From assembly GCA_026545225.1 (NCBI GenBank), contig CM048850.1, positions 26,527,797 through 26,591,796 of the forward strand: a stretch of DNA of 64,000 nucleotides. The letters run 5' to 3'. Shown here one piece after another: positions 48,201-60,247 of the stretch (the first letter of the stretch is position 1; every line of letters starts with the position of its first letter). Below the pieces are notes generated by a model, which was not told the DNA's origin, did not search any database, and saw only the letters and a list, made by a program, of their open reading frames with translations. The position numbers and the translations under genes are program-made. This DNA comes from Cornus controversa (lineage: Eukaryota > Streptophyta > Magnoliopsida > Cornales > Cornaceae).

Positions 48201-48890
48201 TGCCTCAATTTTAAATTTATTTTTTCAATCAAATAGCAAAAACATTCTGCGTTTGAAGTTTTCTTCTCCTTCCACACATACATTATGCGAAGTGAAGAAT
48301 AGTCTAGCCTAGCCTTAGTCTGTCCACTGATTCACAGTCGAACCCAAGGAGTGAAGTGGGTTGAGTTTTTTTTTTTTTTTTAAAAAAAAATTACTACGCC
48401 AAGTTGGTTCACTAAACAATCAAGCGTCAAAGGGAGACAAGCGTCAGTGAGTCCGTACAGCACCATAAAAGGCGCCAATTGTCTTAAGGAAATAATATCA
48501 AATACTAGCCTTCTAGGTTTTTTCGTATTTTTTATATTAAATTATATGTTAATATAATTTATGTGATTTTGGTATTTTAATATAATTATCACATGATCTT
48601 AAAAAATATCATATTATGCTTATTTATTTTCCAACACTCTTAAGACAATTGATGTGCTCTATTTTAATATATGATCTTTAATTTTTTTTATCCCAACGCC
48701 CCTCGTAACTAATTCTTGGCTCCGGTCACTGGCATTATAGTCCATGAGAACTATAAAAATGGTTTTGAATAATAATATACATTAACCCATTTGAACAATG
48801 ACCAAAGAAAGATGAGACCAAAGTGTTGAGAGATGGACCTGTTGGAAACAAATCAACCTAAATTTTTCTCAAGAAATTACCAACGTAATA
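45248..48890. repeat. Segmental duplication, copy 1 (most complete)
   Basis: 45248-45960 matches 56016-56745; 45780-46560 matches 52700-52790 and 53562-54303; 46740-47040 matches 49660-49990; 47400-48890 matches 57840-58890. No protein gene is seen. It includes the tRNA-like sequence at 47533 and a T-run/A-run at 48366-48391. The divergence among copies is moderate (roughly 5-15 percent by eye). Confidence 0.75.
47533..47630 (-). tRNA. tRNA-like sequence, probably a pseudo-tRNA or SINE head
   Basis: On the minus strand it starts TCCGCTGTAG and ends GGGTTCGAGTCCCGGCAGCGGA. The 7-base acceptor pair (TCCGCTG/CAGCGGA) and the T arm with its B-box (GGTTCGAGTCC) are perfect and resemble plant tRNA-Glu. 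The D and anticodon region is 98 nt in total, does not fold into a normal arm pair, and has TCTCTCAAGAGAGA where an anticodon or variable arm should be. A TTTCTTTTTTTT run, a Pol III terminator signal, follows directly. I cannot assign an anticodon. Confidence 0.5.
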
Positions 48891-49609
48891 ACAACAATGA
48901 CAAATAATCCATATCAACTATAAAAATAGTAACATACCAAAATTAATTATAACCATTCATGGACAATATTTCTCCCCTCTTGCTATGGCATTGTATAAGA
49001 AGATGATTATTTCAAGCAGACCTGTCAATGAAACAAATTTTGATCCGAATTCAAATTGATAATTAGGATGTGAATGGAATCATTCAATAAGATAACCCGT
49101 TACTAATTCAAATTATATAATCCGTTAACTAAACAAATTAGATATAGATTATAGTAGATCAGTCCAATCCAATATAATATAATATATGATAAGGACAAAT
49201 CCAATCATTCTGATAAGGTACGCTAGTAGTTTGAAAAAGGGTGGAGATAAATTGAATAACAATCAAATAACTGAGAAATTATTGAATACCCTAGGAGTAT
49301 AATGAACGTGTTTTAAAATTATAGTCAATTGTGACTTTTCATATCCTTTATCGGTTATAAAATTAAATGGTCATAATTGGTTAATTAATTACATGATTAA
49401 ATATATCATTTAATCATCCATTAATAAGGAGACATTTGGGTTTCTTGTAAGTCTTTTGGAATTTAGTAATTAATCCATCATTTATACATGTAACTCTAGT
49501 CTCTTGGACTTCTATCATTATGTCTATTTTTTAATCATTTATGAATGATTTGTAACACCTGACGCTTGGGTTGCTTGATTAAATATATTATTTAATATAT
49601 TTTATTTAC
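48891..49609. other. Non-coding, nothing firmly recognised
   Basis: AT-rich DNA. 49018-49190 (GACCTGTCAATG and several ATCCG/ACCCG pieces) looks like a degraded hAT-type MITE, but no partner end is clear. Confidence 0.4.
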
Positions 49610-49699
49610 TAGTCTTTTATATATTTTATTTTTCTTCTTCGTCTTCTCTATTTTGTTTCTAATCCTTGTATTCTAATAGCCTTTGACATTAAATTTTTT

Positions 49700-49736
<37 letters not shown>

Positions 49737-50170
49737 CGGATCAGGTTATGTTATCGGATATTTGATTACTAACAAATCGTATATTGTTTCAACCATAAAC
49801 AATCCATTGGATTATCGAATCAAATCAAGTATAAATTTTATCTTATTCGGACCGGATCGAACCTGATCCGATTAGAATTTGACCATTTACTGGCCTACCA
49901 TCAATTTTCATAAACCCGACTTTTAGTCTATAGCAGTCCCAAAGTCATATAGTAAACTTAATATAGTACATAAATATAACAACCATTGATGTGAAATTCA
50001 AGAACTCAAGTTCGGTTTCATCCTACTAGTATTTTTTATAATTTGAGTTATTATATTTAGATTCTATTTTGTTTTCATCATAATACAAATATAAATAATA
50101 TCGTGAACCTTCACACATTTAAACTATTGAATTGCATCTTTAACCATCTTCAAATTTTACAAAACTAACA
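49610..50170. repeat. Segmental duplication, partial copy
   Basis: Matches 46740-47040 (GATATTTGATTACTAA, AGCAGTCCCAAAGTC, TAGTACATAAATATAACAAC) and, after a gap, 47760-47830 (ATTGAATTGCAT, CATCTTCAAATTTTACAA). It includes a (TA)n run at 49707-49734. Confidence 0.6.
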
Positions 50171-50334
50171 TAAAGGAACTGCATGTTGATTATGGCTTAT
50201 GAGAGCACAATAAAAATCAAAGACAACTATAAATAATATCTTCTTAAATGTGAACACATCAATCATATTGCTTTGTACCTATATTATGCTTATTATACAT
50301 TTGTGTTGCAATATAACCGCAACATTTTGGGCTT

Positions 50335-50660
50335 TGGCAAACGAATAACTCTCATAACTTAAATGATGTAGTTTGAATTTTGGGTTGTCCCAGTGAGATA
50401 AGATAAAATAAAACAAAATAATTTTTAGTATCGGGGCTTGAACTTGAACCCGAAATTCTCATGATAGAGTTGAATACCAAAAAACATTGTAAATTAGAGG
50501 TGCATGGTTTAGGCAGAGTAATAACTTTTATAGCTGAATTGACTTAGTGAGAGAAGGTAAAATAAAATAAAATTAATTTCACTACAGGAGTTGAACTTGA
50601 AATCGAAACTCTCCTGAGAGATGAATATCAAAACACATTGTTAATCAGGGGATGCAGTTT
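50335..50660 (-). repeat. Two direct tRNA-related modules (SINE-like)
   Basis: Two units of about 160 bases, about 50335-50505 and 50515-50660, each with ATAAAATAAAA, GGGCTTGAACTTGAA or GAGTTGAACTTGAAA, ATTCTC or ACTCTCCTGAGAG, and AACA(C)ATTGT. On the minus strand each has a degenerate B-box (GGGTTCAAGTTCAAG) after a TCTCATGAGA stem, the same order as in the tRNA-like sequence at 47533. No A-rich tail or target duplication is evident. Confidence 0.45.
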
Positions 50661-50999
50661 GGACCGGTTATGGTGTAACCATACCAACAATTTCATAAAA
50701 ATTATAATCAAACTCGATTGTAAGAACAATTGGAACTAAACTGTGACGGTTGTTTTGGATTCGATTTCACGGTTTTGATAATTTGAGTATCTTATATTTA
50801 TATTCTATTTGTTCTTAATTAACTAATTGAACATTTGTATTAGGATTTGGGAAAGCTAAAATATCCACTTTGAGGAGGAGGTTAAGAGTTTTAACTCTTT
50901 TTTTTTACCAAAAAATTCCATTAAAACATGTCAGCTCATTAAAAAACATGGACTAGCTTGTAATTTCAAAACTTTCTTTTCATCTCCGCCACCCACTTC

Positions 51000-51500
51000 T
51001 ATCGCTCACGTGCTCTCTCTTTCACGTGCTCTCTCTCTTGTCATTGCCAAGACCAACATATCATCATCGCCACCATCACCACACTCCGGTGGCTTACTCC
51101 TATCGTCACCACCACCACTAACACTACCTCCACACTCTAACCTTGAAAATAGATCAAGGTGGCTTCCTCCTGTCGCTGCGAACTTCTCATCGCCTCACCA
51201 CCACCACACTCTGGCTGGAAAAATAGATCAGGGCAAAGTGATCACAATGTTGTAAATAGATCGGGCCAAGGTGTATCAATAACAACAATGGTGGTGTTGG
51301 ATGGGTGGCGATGGTTTTTTTATTTTTTATTTTTTTTTGTGTGTTTTGATTATGGATAATGGGTCTATTCTGTTTGGGTGGTGTTTGTGGTGGTGGTGTT
51401 GCCGTCAGATATTGTGGTAGTGGTGTTGCTGGTTATGGAGGTGGTTGCGCCGACGGTTATGGTGGCCAATTATTGCGCTACGCTCCAGTTGTCAAGCAAA
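51000..51500. repeat. Duplicated low-complexity module, copy 1
   Basis: Starts with CACGTGCTCTCTCTTTCACG, then CCACCA-rich text, AAATAGATCAGGGCAAAGTG, and a GGTGGT-rich inverted-looking part (51380-51470). It matches 56750-57140. The short Ser/Pro-rich ORFs in it follow from composition; no gene is supported. Confidence 0.65.
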
Positions 51501-51639
51501 AAAAAAAAATCCATTTTCTAAAATTATAAATGACCTAAAATAACTTTATCATAAAATGGTTACAACTGTTATATTAAGGCCACATTTGTCTCTTGAAAAA
51601 TGGGGACAAGAGGTTAGTTATACCCAGCTCAGTTTAATC

Positions 51640-52585
51640 ATGTAGGCCTTGTTTGGTAAAGCTTTTGTTCCGGCTTTTACGCAGAAGAAAAAGAGAAGCA
51701 GAAGCGAAATGAGGAAACTGGTACTCACCAGCTTCCTTTGAACACTCTTTTTAGACTTTAAAGCTCTTTTTTAAAAAATGTGACGTTTGGTTACACATAT
51801 GTAAAGGCCTTTTCGAAGAAGCTAATGATAAAGAAGCCCATTTATGAGAAGTAAAAAAATGTTGTTTTTAGAACCTCCTTTTAGGAAGCCAAATTTTCTT
51901 TTGAAATAAATTTGTTATTTTACTATTTTGTCCATATATTTCTTTTATATTAACATGATTGTACTATATTCTCTTTTGGTCCCTCGTTCCTCCACCGCCA
52001 CCGCTACAGCCGCCTTCACCACTACCGCCACCTCCACCACCACCTTCACTGCCACCGCCACCACCATCGCCACCACTACCTCCACTGCCACTGCCACTGC
52101 CACCACCTCTCCCGGTCATCACCATTACCATCGCTACTTTCCACCACTACCATCGCTGCTTTCCACCACCACCACCATCGCTGTCGCCGCCACCACCACT
52201 ACTACCACCACCATCACTGTCACTGCCTTCCACCACCACCACTGCCACCGCCGCCACCACCACCACCACCACCGTCACCACTACCTCCACTTCCACTTCC
52301 ACCACCACCTCCCACCACAGCCACCACTAGCACCGCCACCTCCACTGCCGTCATCACAACTTCCTTCCATTGTCGACTTCGAGCTTTCTAAGGGTTGTAA
52401 TCGATGTTAAGGATAAGAGATAATATTGTCAAAAAAAATAATTTAAAAGTTAAAGTATATTTAAAAAATGCACTAGCCAAACGTCTTTTTTCCTAAATTT
52501 ATTCTAACAAAATTCCTTTTACAAATGCCTTATCAATGATGTCCTTTTGATATTAGGAAGCTCCCCAAACAGTACCCTAAACACT
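51640..52585. mobile_element. Possible PIF/Harbinger- or hAT-like element carrying a CCACCR microsatellite
   Basis: The left border text GGCCTTGTTTGGTAAAGC near 51646 and the complement of GCTCCCCAAACAGTACC near 52561-52577 could be weak terminal repeats. A related left end lies at 57372. No target duplication is certain. Confidence 0.3.
51985..52345. repeat. (CCACCR)n microsatellite, 360 bp
   Basis: Nearly continuous CCACCG/CCACCA/CCACTG trinucleotides. Its open frames (Thr/Ala-rich, Pro-rich) are products of the repeat. Confidence 0.9.
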
Positions 52586-52649
52586 CTCCAAAAATACTTT
52601 TGAATTTAAAAAGTTGAAAATCATTTTTCAAAAGACAATCCAAACAGAA

Positions 52650-54312
52650 TCGTAATATCCCAAATCGAGAACTGAGCCTTTAACCAATGGTTGCTTATTT
52701 TTTAACCCCAAAACTCTTTTGTACACCACTATTGTAAATTTTTCTTTTTTCAAAAATTCACCTCTATCGTAAATTATCTAGTACTTAGTAGGTACATCAC
52801 ACTAGTATTTTTTGAAAATGATCTCTCTTTTTAGCACCAGTGACCTGATAGATGCCTAGTAGGCTAGTACGTGGGCCACTGAGGTAATGAGTTGGGCCTA
52901 ATGTATATGACATATTACTAGGGATGGCAACGGGGTGTGGCGGGGCGGGTTTTGACTTCCCATCCCCGCAACCATTTAACTTTCCCTGCCCCGTCCCCAC
53001 CTCGCAACCGTATACAAAATCATCCTTAAACCCCATCCTCGAAATCATTTAATTTTCCCCACCCCGTCCCCGCCTCATTTATACTTTTTCTTTTTTTAAT
53101 GCAAAATTTTTTATAATAATAAATCTGATACTTAGATACATATATACCAAGTAATTTCAAACATTGCTACACCATTGTGTCCTTAATTCTTAGTCTCTTA
53201 CTTGTCCATAATAATCCATAATATAGTAAAAATCAAAGGAAAAGTGGTGCAAATTCCAAGTACTGTGACGTAAAATGGAATTAAAATTGTAAAATTTGAA
53301 CTAGAATAGTTCACAAATTCAAAAGTATATATAAATTCCAAGTAATGTGATGTAAAATGTTTCCTTTATATATTATACATATAAGTATATATATATACAC
53401 TTAAATGGGGTGGGGCGGGTACCTGTTGGGGTAGGGTCTTACCCCGTCCCCGCCCCAAATTCGTGCAGCTTATTTTTTCTAACCCCATCCCCACCCTGTT
53501 TCCTTAAACGGTTCCATAAATCGGTTTTAAACAGGGTGGAGCAAATTGTCATCCCTACATATTACTATCTACTTACAACAATCAAAAATAACAAGTCCAT
53601 AAAAGGCAATATAATTTTATGCACTTACTGTAACCTTTTTTTTACTTCTTATTCTCTTTTTTTTTTCCTATTCTTTTCAGTTAATTTTATTACTGTAATT
53701 TTATGAACTCATGCAATGTGTGTACTTTATATTTTTGAATTTTTTTATTGTAATTTTTTACAAATAATGACGTACTATTTAAATCTTGATTAATGTATCG
53801 TTAGACGTTACAACATTTAGAAACTTTTTGGATTATTCTTATGTTGCACGGTTAGTTGTCATGTTAGTTTATTTTTTTTAACTAGCATGTTCAATATGTC
53901 TCTTTTTAAATAGATTTCTGATTGGGTCGTGTTTCTTTTTGAGACATCGATTGATGATAATTAAACCAATAAAAAATAGAGGACAACTATCTAATTAGAC
54001 ATAAATAATGAGACTATCATACATCATTTTCAAAATACGAAGACCCATTATGAACAAAAAAAAATTGTAATTGTATTCAATGAAAATATTATTAATCAAT
54101 ATATATATTAGTTGCACCTCTAACTTAATAGAAGTATATTTCAAGAAAATAAATAATTCTACATGTTAATATTACAACAAAATTCTAGGGTTTCAACAAA
54201 TTTTTTATATTTTTTTGGTTATGGAACCATTATAGATATTTTTTTGTGTTGATTTGATATGCATTGGAAAAGCAGGTATAGTCATCTTATGAGATATAAT
54301 ATAATATAAATA
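52650..54312. repeat. Segmental duplication, copy 2 (interrupted)
   Basis: 52700-52910 and 53558-54312 match 45780-46560 and parts of 47395-47450. It is interrupted by the hAT MITE at 52919 and ends at the Mutator-like element at 54313, beyond which the match resumes at 55510. Confidence 0.65.
52919..53557. mobile_element. hAT-type MITE with 8-bp target duplication
   Basis: Termini TAGGGATGGCAACGGGGTG and, on the other strand, TAGGGATGACAATTTGCTCC. Flanked by the exact 8-base repeat CATATTAC at 52911-52918 and 53558-53565, the hAT signature. Subterminal GGGGCGGG / CCCCGCCCC tracts lie on both sides (52935-53080 and 53400-53490) with an AT-rich core. Non-coding, 639 bp. Confidence 0.92.
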
Positions 54313-55509
54313 GGATAATGTTTGGGTCCTGCCCTTGCAGAACCAACTCCATCCTCCCTGCTTATGTGTTCCAATAAAACTTAAACATTTGTCCAAAACT
54401 ATATTTTTTTTTAAAGATGGACATTATCCATCTTCTTATGGGTTAAACCGAAAGTCTATCTTTCATTGTGAAATTTTTTTTTGTCTCTTCAGATCCCATT
54501 TGTGCATTCTCTCTCCACGCTTAATCTCAAATGAACTTTGGTTGAAAATTGGAAATCCATGGTGGACTAAGTGACTCGATAGTCCCCCATTAACCATCAA
54601 AATCCTTTCCATTTTGAGCCACTTGCATATTCTTGATTCTTCTATTCTGAAAATTTATAATGAACAAGGTATTTGATTTTTTGTTGGAGAGGTACGAATC
54701 CAAGCAGTAGTCCATCAAACAATTCTGTATTTGATAATAAATAATTCAAATTTCAGTACCCCATTATAGGGCAGCTTTTGTTCTCATCTGTTCAAGACCA
54801 AAATTAACCTCACATTGTTCCATCTTGATGTGTATTATGTAACCCGAAAACAAAAATTATGAAGAGACAAAAAGCCTATTCATTCATTAACTCCCCAATT
54901 CATCAACAAATAATAACTGCAAATTGGACAAAATTAGTGGCAAGCAAAAATAAAGAAAGATAAAAGGGTAAAGGTAATATACAAACATATTCAAATCCAT
55001 ATACTGAATTTTCAATATTTGACTTTTGATAATAATAAGTCAATTTCATGGGATAAAATAGAGAAAGAAACAATCTAAATATAATATCTTACATTGACGT
55101 AGACATATCTACACAGAGAGTCAATAGTATCTAGAGAGAGGGACCATGGGGGTTTTATATGTCTTCTAGAGAGAGAAATAAAGCCTGTAGATTTGAAAAC
55201 TTGAGATTTCAAAATTTGGTGTATGGAGGACTTTAATTTTGTGATTGAACTTGGGGATTGGGAATGGAAGCAGAGGCGAGCAGGGGAGGAAGGCTATCGG
55301 CGAGCTTTGCTGTGAAGCAAGACAATGACTTGTTGAGAGAGAGAAGAAAGTCACAATCACTAGGGAATAAAAATGGGTTTAACCCGTGAGAAGATGGATA
55401 ATGTCTATCTTTAAAAACTAATTAGTTTTGAACAGTTGTTTAACTTCTATTGAGCCACATAAGCAGAGAGGATGAAGTTGGTTCTACTGGGTAGGACCAA
55501 GCATTGTCC
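54313..55509. mobile_element. Mutator-like element, 1.2 kb, possible Pack-MULE
   Basis: Terminal inverted repeats of about 130 bases (54313-54450 and 55370-55509; outer ends GGATAATGTTTGGGTCCTGC and GGACAATGCTTGGTCCTACC). Exact 9-base target duplication ATATAAATA at 54304-54312 and 55510-55518. The sister copy at 46531-46560 keeps the empty site. No transposase. The interior may include a captured host fragment: minus-strand 55360-55166 encodes a Ser-rich 64-residue ORF, and the plus strand has a GA-rich tract typical of leaders. Confidence 0.9.
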
Positions 55510-55518
55510 ATATAAATA

Positions 55519-56010
55519 TATTATCTAATGCTTATAATATAAAATATTTACATATTATTAAAATATTTTTTTAGAATACAATGCAAAGAAACCTTTATAC
55601 TTTTATTCAGAGTGCAAACAAAAATAGTCTAACTTTTTTTTTTTGCAAATAATCATTCAACTGTCATATTTTGTCCAAAAGAACCCCCCTCCAATGAAAA
55701 ATATTTTTTTTAAAAATACCCTTTGCCCCTAATATTTGGATAAAATTGTATATATTTCTTATATTTTATATACATTTTAACACCATTATAAGATAAAAAT
55801 TATATTACTAATATTCTCTAAACTACATGACAGTTGACAAAGAATTACATATATATTCAAACATGTCTTCTACCAAAATTTTCTTCTACTTTATAATAAA
55901 TTAACGGTTAACAATAGCAGTAAATTACATATTTTTTTAATTTTTAAATAAAAATAAATGAATCTATACTATATATGTTATAATCCTAAACTATTACATC
56001 TAATTCATGA
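55519..56010. other. Non-coding, nothing firmly recognised
   Basis: After a short match to 46550-46570 there is text of a common plant repeat type (AAAAATAGTCTAAC, CATTCAACTGTCATATTTTG, AAAGAACCCCCCTCC near 55620-55700) without a paired end. Confidence 0.4.
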
Positions 56011-57303
56011 ACTTATATATGTTTATTGCTTGATTAACAATAGCATTTCTATTCTTTTTATATACAATTTTGTAAAATCTTGATTTAATTATAAATTAAA
56101 TATATCAAAAGATTCACCAAAAATCACATCTAAAATATGTTTAGTGAAGTTTAAAAAATTACACTTATCTCTGAAAGTTACTTTTATTAATGGTTCATAT
56201 GTTTATTATTGATGCATTAAAATTCAATGTCTATAAAATAATTAGAGTAAAATGCAAAAAAAAAAAAAAGAGAGAGATTTGACAATTTTCATCATCGGGT
56301 AGTATTATAATTTTTCATTTCTGATTGCATTTGTTGCCCATTTTATAAACTTTGGAGGTTTTTTTTTAATTTAAGGGATTATTTACAATTTGGGTAAAAG
56401 TATAGAGGGATTTTTATTCTATTTTAAATAATAATTATCTATCGTCTGAATTTGAAGACATCTACAAACGGTTGCTTATTTTTAAACAAAAACTGAAACA
56501 AATCATAAAAATAAAAAATAAAAAACCAAAATGACCGAATCGATTTAGGTTCTTTTGTACACCACTATTGTAAATTTTTCTTTTTTCGAAAATTAACCTC
56601 TATTGTAAATAAGCTAATTATGATTACTGATAACAATCAAAAATCAGAATAGTCCATAAAAGGCATTATAATTTTATTCACGTATTGTAACCTTTATTTC
56701 CTCTTCTTATTCTCTTTTTTTTTTCTATTATTCTTATTTAATATTATTATCACCACCACCACCAACACTACCACCACACTCTGACCTTGAAAATAGATCA
56801 GGACAGTTTGCTCTTATCGCTGCGAACTTATCACCGCCATCACCACCACCACACTCCGGCTGGACAAATAGATCGGGGCAAAGTGATCACAATGTTGTTA
56901 ATAGATCGGGCCAATGTGTATCAATGACAGCAATGGTGGTGTTGGATGGGTGGCAATGGTTTTTTTATTTTTTATTCTTTTTGTGTGTTTTAATTGTGGA
57001 TAATGGGTCTATACTATTAGGGTGGTGTTTGTGGTGGTGGTGTTGCCGCCAGATATTGTGGTAGTGTTGTTGCCAGTTTTGGAGGTGGTTGTGCCGACGG
57101 TTGTGGTGGCCGATTGTTGCGCTGTGCTCCAGTTGTCAAGCAAGAGAAAAGAAATCCATTTTCTAAAATTATAAATGACCTAAAATAACCTTATCATAAA
57201 ATGGTTACAACTGTTATATTAAGGCCACATTTGTCTCTTGAAAAATGGGGACAAGAGGTTAGTTGTACCCATTTGGATTTAGGAAATTTTTTATTATATA
57301 TGT

Positions 57304-57352
<49 letters not shown>

Positions 57353-58900
57353 TGGTTTGGTTCAATCATGAAGGCCTTGTTTGGCAAAGTTTTTGTTTCG
57401 GCTTTTACGCAGAAAAAAAAGAGAAATAGAAGCGAAATGAGAAAGCTGGTACTCACCAACTACCTTTGAACGATCTTTTAGACTCCGGAACTCTTCTGCC
57501 TTTCCAATCTAGCGCCTGTTTGGGGGAGCTTCCTGAGGCCTTAAAAAGTCCTTCCAGGCATTAAACGCCCTTTTTTTTAAAAAATGTAATGTTTGGTTAC
57601 ACATATGTAAAGTCTTTTTCGAAGAAGCTAGTGGTAAAGAAGCCCATTTCTCATAAGTAAAAAAATGTTGTTTTTAGAACCTCCTTTTAGGAAGCTAAAT
57701 TTTCTTTTGAAATAAATTTGTTATTTTACTAATTTGTTCATATATTTCTTTTATATTAACAAGATTGTGCTATATTCTCTTTGGTCCCTCGTTCCTCCAC
57801 CACTACCGTTATCGCTGTCTTCCACCACCACTACCTCCACCATGATAATGACCTGGGCCTAAACCATACTACTAATAGCAGTCTAAAATCACGGCGAGTC
57901 CATAAACGTAACATTGTAAATTCGAATTTTCTTTCAAAAAGGAAATTTCCGCTGCCGGGACTTGAACCCGGGGATCTCTCTTGAGAGAATCGTCCAGCAT
58001 GCTCAACTATTGATGGCATTATCAAGTTGAATTGGCTACAGCGGATTTTGGTTACTTTATTACCACCTTTTTATTATATACTTATTATTTTCTTTACACT
58101 GACTAACATATCAGTACACTAATCCTTGATCAATGAATACAAAAGCACAGTACAGCAAGCAGATGAGACTCAAAAACGACACATGGTCAAACTATTGAAT
58201 TGCATTTTTGTCATCTTCAAATTTTACAATACTCATAAAAATTCAGTATGTTCATTATGTAAGCGTGTACATGAATGAATACTTTCGATAATGAATGAAT
58301 TATCCTTTAATGTTGAAACAATGCGACTCTTAACGTTTAAATCCAAATAGACATGTCCCATGCCTATCAGGTACGTCTAAAAAGGTACAAGGAAGTTTAT
58401 AAATAGTGTTGTCTCAATTTCAAATTCATTTTTTCAATCAAATAGTCAAAACATTCTACATTTGAAGTTTCTTCTCCTTCCAAACATACATTATGCCAAG
58501 CGAAGAATAGTCTAGCCTAGCCTTAGTCTGTCCACTGATTCACAGTCGAACCCAAGGAGTTAAGTGGGTTGAGTTTTTTTTTTTTTTTTTAAAAAAAAAT
58601 TACTACACCGAGTTGGTTCACTAAATGATCAAGCATCAAAAGGAGACAAGCGTCAGTGAGTCCGTACAGCACCATATGAGGAGCCAATTGTCTTAAGGAG
58701 ATAATATCATATACTAGCCTGGATCTAATTCTAGGTTTTTTCGTATTTTTTATATTAAATTATATGTTAATATACTTTATGTGATTTTGGTATTTTAATA
58801 TAATTATCACATGATCTTAAAAAATATCATATTATGCTTATTTATTTTCTAACACTCTTAACACAATTGATGTGCTCTATCTTAATATATGATGTTATTT
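56011..58900. repeat. Segmental duplication, copy 3 (rearranged)
   Basis: 56016-56745 matches 45248-45960; 56750-57270 matches 51080-51610; 57360-57840 matches 51650-52020; 57845-58890 matches 47410-48890. The joins at 56746 and 57840 show that this copy lost the parts in between (for example most of the CCACCR microsatellite). It includes (TA)n at 57308-57347 and a T-run/A-run at 58575-58598. Confidence 0.7.
57948..58045 (-). tRNA. tRNA-like sequence, second copy
   Basis: Same 98-nt sequence as 47533-47630 with about five differences. The acceptor pair is intact, but the B-box has GGTTCAAGTCC in place of GGTTCGAGTCC. It lies in the segmental duplication, so its preservation does not show independent selection. 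Confidence 0.45.
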
Positions 58901-59078
58901 AAGATAATAATATTTATACTAAGTAGAAAATATTGATGAGTTGAATATTAGTTAAATATTATGTGACGCATTAAATATTTATGAATATTAATTACGTGAC
59001 ATATTTAGATTAAATTTTTTTGAAATATTATTACTCAGAGTATTTGACTCAAATTATGAAACGTGCGACGTGGAGGTT

Positions 59079-60247
59079 TGTGAGTTGCGCGGTGCGGAAG
59101 CGGTTGCGAAAAGTATTTTAGAACCTAGAGGGGGGTTAATAAGATCACTTGCTCATTTGCTTAATTTTTAACTAATTCAATTTTAAGTCCAATTAACCAA
59201 ACAATTAAAGCAAACAAATAAATAAAAGTGCAAGTAAAGAAAAGAATGCACCAGATATACGTGGAAACCCAAGGCGAAAAAAACCACGGAGGGAGGCGGC
59301 AAGCCTCAGGGAACCAATTCACTATAATGAAGCAAAGTACAACAGACTTTGTCTCAGTCTCACACCCCTCTTCACTCTGTCAAGAATCTGATGCGGAACA
59401 CCTCAGGCTTATGATTGTGACAACACATCCAACTGTAGCAGACTTCCAGCTAACGTCACGATCCTTACAGAAAGGTTGCTGGGTTAGCAAGTATTTCGTT
59501 CCCTTCGTTGTGCAATTTGCTCACCTTTCTTCCTCAGCAAGCAACCATCAATCCAATGTTCTGATCAGCAAATATATTTAATGCAGTCTCTGAACAGCTA
59601 ATCAGAAGTATAACACCATCCTAAATATCACTCGTAAAATATAGATGTGTGTTCTTAAAAATATATAGCCCTAATTATATTATATATATTTTCTCTCTCT
59701 AAAAATATTTATTCTTCAGGCTTTTTCTGCATGTTTTTTAGAAAAAATATGAATACATATATATAGGCAAGGAAGTTCTAATTTTACTTGGAAAAGAAGT
59801 TGAAAACCAAAATAGAACTCTCCTAGAAGTTTCAAACCCAATAGGAATCAGAATTTTCGTCAAAATCTATTTCCTATTTGGAACAGGTGAAGTGGGACCG
59901 GTGCCAAATATTCAGGATCGGTGGTACTTTGTAAAAACCTGCAGAAACTAAACTGCCGAGAAAAGTTGGACCGGTCCTAAATATTGGGTACCGGTCCTAC
60001 TTTAAAAAACCCTAATATTGCATTTTAAACCTTGATTTTTCAAAATAAGCTCGGAAATAAAAAGTGCAGAGTGTCATCACCATACTTACCTGTACTATAT
60101 GGTGTTTTAATTGATTTGTTTACATCCATGCACTTGAATATCAGCTCGAAGTTGTCGACGATCGATACAAAGAATAAGTCAAAAATTACAACTTGATCAA
60201 TTAAGTTTTAATCACTGAAATATGTCAATTACAAATTTATATCTCAC
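59079..60247 (-). repeat. Ty1/copia (SIRE-like) 3' LTR
   Basis: Starts TGTGAGTTGCGCGGTGCGGA and ends ATATCTCACA. Next to it, ATTTCTCCCTTTGGCAATTT reads on the minus strand as a purine-rich tract, placing the element's internal region to the right. Contains TAGAACCTAGAGGGGGGTT (59132) and two ACCGGTCC motifs near 59898-59998. Confidence 0.7.
59895..60003. repeat. ACCGGTCC palindromic motif pair inside the copia LTR
   Basis: GGGACCGGTGCCAAATATTC, GGACCGGTCCTAAATATTGG and TACCGGTCCTACTTT, spaced by about 35-75 bases. The same motif recurs at 62198-62302 outside the LTR. Confidence 0.7.

Noticed and set aside
51928-52410. 160- and 123-residue Thr/Ala/Pro/His-rich ORFs
   Set aside because: They are read-throughs of a CCACCR trinucleotide microsatellite; several frames are open at once and none shows a domain.
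55166-55360. 64-residue Ser-rich ORF as a host gene
   Set aside because: It lies wholly inside a Mutator-like element; at best a captured fragment, no independent evidence of expression.
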